Assembly: GCA_021814065.1 (NCBI GenBank)
Contig: JAKAIZ010000008.1
Location: 1 to 33,474, forward strand
Origin: Nitrospirota bacterium
GTDB lineage: Bacteria > Nitrospirota > Thermodesulfovibrionia > Thermodesulfovibrionales > UBA6898
Direction of reading: 5' to 3'
Length of the DNA: 33,474 nt
Shown: positions 32,247-33,474 of the stretch, in pieces
Layout of the letters: each line of letters begins with the position of its first letter
Numbering within the stretch: position 1 is the first letter of the stretch
Notes under the pieces: model-generated
What the model saw: only the letters and a program-made list of their open reading frames with translations
The model's database searches: none
What the model was told of the DNA's origin: nothing
Program-made: the position numbers and the translations under genes

Positions 32247-32744
32247 TCAGGCTTCCTCGAGGTCATCGGCATACATTTTCACGCCGATGCTCCTGCCCAG
32301 GAGCTCTATGTTCACCAGAAATGTGCATTGGTTCTCTTTTCTCTCCAGGATGCCTTCCGCCCCCTGGAGAGGGCCCCTTTTGACCCGTACCCTCGTCCCC
32401 TCCTTCAGATGGGGATAAATATCCAGGGGCTCCCCGCTCCCGACCAACAGCTTGAGGGAAACGATTTCTTCCGTCGCAACCGGCGTGGGGTAGCCCGGTT
32501 GGGCGGAGAGGAGGCTTATCGCTCCTCTTGTCTTGAGGACGTTCAGGAAATCTTCCGGAGACGGATGCACATGGATGAAGAGATAGCCCGGAAAAATCGG
32601 AAAATCCACCCACTTTCGTCTGTCCTTCCACTGTCTCATTTTTCTCGCAGTGGGGAGGAACGCCTCTATGCTCTTTTTTGACAACTCGTCATGGGCGACA
32701 AATTCATGATTTGATTTTACATATAGTGCATACCAGTTCATCAT
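32247..32744 (-). CDS. UpxY/RfaH-type transcription antiterminator (NusG paralogue)
   Basis: A 165-aa specialised NusG. NGN domain about 1-110 (WYALYVKSNHEFVAHDELSKKSIEAFLPTARKMRQWKDRRKWVDFPIFPGYLFIHVH) and KOW domain about 113-160 (LKEGTRVRVKRGPLQGAEGILER). Proteins of this type sit first in long capsule or O-antigen operons and keep polymerase moving through them. The start is one of two adjacent ATG codons; a sigma-54 promoter lies about 30 bases upstream, giving a leader of about 16 bases with GGAGAAAGG. The two GGCGGAGCANTG hairpins of this window are its likely loading sites. Sequence-level family call is firm; target sites are inferred. Confidence 0.93.
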   Translation of the reverse strand: MMNWYALYVKSNHEFVAHDELSKKSIEAFLPTARKMRQWKDRRKWVDFPIFPGYLFIHVHPSPEDFLNVLKTRGAISLLSAQPGYPTPVATEEIVSLKLLVGSGEPLDIYPHLKEGTRVRVKRGPLQGAEGILERKENQCTFLVNIELLGRSIGVKMYADDLEEA

Positions 32745-32770
32745 CGCATCGCCTTTCTCCCTGCTGAATC

Positions 32771-32786
32771 AGCAATAACCGTACCA
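32771..32786 (-). promoter_or_regulatory. Sigma-54 promoter of the upxY operon
   Basis: TGGTACGGTTATTGCT on the minus strand: GG at -24 and GC at -12 with exactly ten bases between, and TTGC intact. It differs from TGGCACG-N4-TTGC only by T for C in the first element. Start point would fall near 32760, 16 bases before the upxY ATG. Confidence 0.7.
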
Positions 32787-32954
32787 TATTTCATTTTTGA
32801 GAAAAGAGTATGGAAGCTGCGCAACGGTTGATAGGAGATCGGCGCGACAAAATAAGGCGCTTGCTGCGGTGCTAGAAGCGACTGGGAGACCCTCCGGAGG
32901 CGATAATGAGGGATGTAGGCGGAAAAAACAAAATATTAGCTCTTACCGGCAGCC

Positions 32955-32969
32955 CCGGCTTTCAGCCGG
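32955..32969 (-). terminator. GC-rich hairpin, possible terminator of the upstream regulator gene
   Basis: CCGGCT-GAA-AGCCGG is a perfect six-pair stem; a second pairing ACCGGC...GCCGGT overlaps it. A T-rich run (TATTTTGTTTTTT) starts about 15 to 20 bases later, which is farther than in a standard intrinsic terminator, so the call is weak. Confidence 0.3.
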
Positions 32970-33002
32970 TGGCCTCGGTATCATTATTATGAGTCCGCGA
33001 AT

Positions 33003-33053
33003 CTGTCACCTATCGACACATGTTCCCGAAACATATGTTTCTCTTGGATACAG
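33003..33053 (-). promoter_or_regulatory. Candidate enhancer (UAS) inverted repeat, copy B
   Basis: CTGTATCC (33053-33046) and CGATAGGTGACAG (33015-33003), arm spacing 43. The second arm matches copy A (CGATAGGATACAG) at 11 of 13 bases. It is about 220 bases upstream of the -24 element, within looping range of NtrC-type activators. Confidence 0.4.
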
Positions 33054-33056
33054 CGC

Positions 33057-33474
33057 TCAGGCATTTCCGATATCTGCAGTACCGCCGGAAGGCCCCACCC
33101 CCGGCTCGTCATTGAGCCGTTTATATAATGCCTTTCGGGATATCTTGAGCATCTTTGCGGTCTTTGATTTATTGCCCTTACAGGCCTGAAGCGCATTCCT
33201 GATGGCATGCAGCTCAACCTCCTTCAATGTCTTGCCGTCGTCGGAGACCGGTTTCGTGGTCTCCCCGAACAGACAGAAGTCGCCCGGAAGATCGGCCAAT
33301 GTAAGACTTCCGTTTTTGCTGAGCACCACCGCACGCTCAATAATATTTTTGAGCTGCCGCACATTTCCTGGCCAATGATATGCCTGGAAAGCATGGATCA
33401 CCTCATGCAATAGCTCTATTTCTTTCTTTTCCTTTTTACAGCATTCCTCAAGGAACGCTTCAGCCAGCAGGGGG
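33057..33474 (-). CDS. NtrC-family sigma-54 activator, C-terminal part (5' end off window)
   Basis: The frame stays open to the right edge (PLLAEAFLEECCKKEKKEIELL precedes the track ORF), so the gene starts outside the window. What is present is the end of the AAA+ domain (YHWPGNVRQLKNIIERAVVL), a linker, and a Fis-type HTH (KTLKEVELHAIRNALQACKGNKSKTAKMLKISRKALYKRL). It is a close paralogue of the regulator at 19744-21111, with nearly the same recognition helix. Directly upstream of the upxY promoter, it is the natural activator of that operon. Whether it has a receiver domain cannot be seen. Confidence 0.9.
   Translation of the reverse strand, partial: PLLAEAFLEECCKKEKKEIELLHEVIHAFQAYHWPGNVRQLKNIIERAVVLSKNGSLTLADLPGDFCLFGETTKPVSDDGKTLKEVELHAIRNALQACKGNKSKTAKMLKISRKALYKRLNDEPGVGPSGGTADIGNA

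Larger units (their letters stand above)
32745..33056 (-). other. Control region upstream of upxY
   Basis: About 310 bases without a gene. It contains the inverted-repeat pair CTGTATCC/GGTGACAG (33053-33003), a UUCG-like hairpin between the arms (33038-33016), a GC-rich hairpin CCGGCTGAAAGCCGG (32969-32955) followed by a T-rich run after about 15 bases that may terminate the upstream regulator gene, a 10-bp palindrome CCTCCGGAGG (32900-32891), and a sigma-54 promoter (32786-32771). No riboswitch consensus was recognised. Confidence 0.6.

Noticed and set aside
32891-32970. c-di-GMP (GEMM) or other riboswitch ahead of upxY
   Set aside because: GC-rich hairpins are present, but the conserved GEMM bases are missing, and the region is upstream of the sigma-54 start so would not be in the leader RNA.

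Overview
The window is one large surface-polysaccharide locus with essentially every gene on the minus strand, so transcription runs from high to low coordinates. The sequence points to a Gram-negative bacterium with much sigma-54 control: NtrC-type regulators, a histidine kinase with a GSU3473-like N-terminus, a Wzm/Wzt ABC exporter and a NusG-paralogue antiterminator. That mix fits Nitrospirota or Desulfobacterota/Geobacter-like lineages, but no marker gene settles the taxonomy. I found no tRNA, rRNA, CRISPR array, insertion sequence or phage gene.

Layout in order of transcription. (1) 33474-33057: C-terminal end of an NtrC-family enhancer-binding protein, cut by the window edge. (2) 33056-32745: control region with a good -24/-12 promoter just ahead of a UpxY/RfaH-type antiterminator gene. 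(3) First operon, 32744-17767: upxY; wbpA; a four-gene cassette (PqqD-like, HprK-like kinase, 72-aa twin-arginine peptide, NTP_transf_5 nucleotidyltransferase); a wbpB-wbpD fusion; wbpE; a second DegT aminotransferase; a PglC/WcaJ-type initiating phosphoglycosyl transferase; a membrane WbpM/CapD-like dehydratase carrying an inserted MshEN-like domain; a complete NtrC-type response regulator; a PAS histidine kinase; and a small Cys-rich protein. (4) 17766-17468: second control region with another sigma-54-like promoter. (5) Second operon, 17467 to beyond base 1: rfbF, an FAD oxidoreductase, an NDP-sugar epimerase, a sugar C-methyltransferase, an RmlC-like epimerase, a DUF4910-type aminopeptidase, an SDR, wzm, wzt, a methyltransferase, an APH-like kinase, GT4, GT2, a polysaccharide deacetylase, a GH43-like propeller protein and a secreted LamG/Ig-like/discoidin protein that runs off the window.

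How the genes work together (inference from families). WbpA, WbpB/D fusion and WbpE should make UDP-2,3-diacetamido-2,3-dideoxy-glucuronate. The WbpM-like dehydratase, DegT aminotransferase and PglC-like enzyme should make and load the first amino sugar onto undecaprenyl phosphate. RfbF and its neighbours should make a C-methylated branched sugar from CDP-glucose. GT2 and GT4 extend the chain, Wzm/Wzt export it, and the methyltransferase plus kinase next to wzt may cap it.

Main discoveries. Both control regions share three cis elements: a 43-44 bp-spaced inverted repeat (CTGTATCC...GGATACAG type), a sigma-54 promoter, and a hairpin followed by GGCGGAGCANTG, which resembles the RfaH ops/JUMPstart element; the hairpin copy of the first operon lies between upxY and wbpA. 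Together with the two NtrC-type regulators and UpxY this suggests one self-contained circuit. Also notable are the MshEN (possible c-di-GMP) module inside the dehydratase and the peptide-modification-like PqqD/HprK/Tat-peptide/nucleotidyltransferase cassette.
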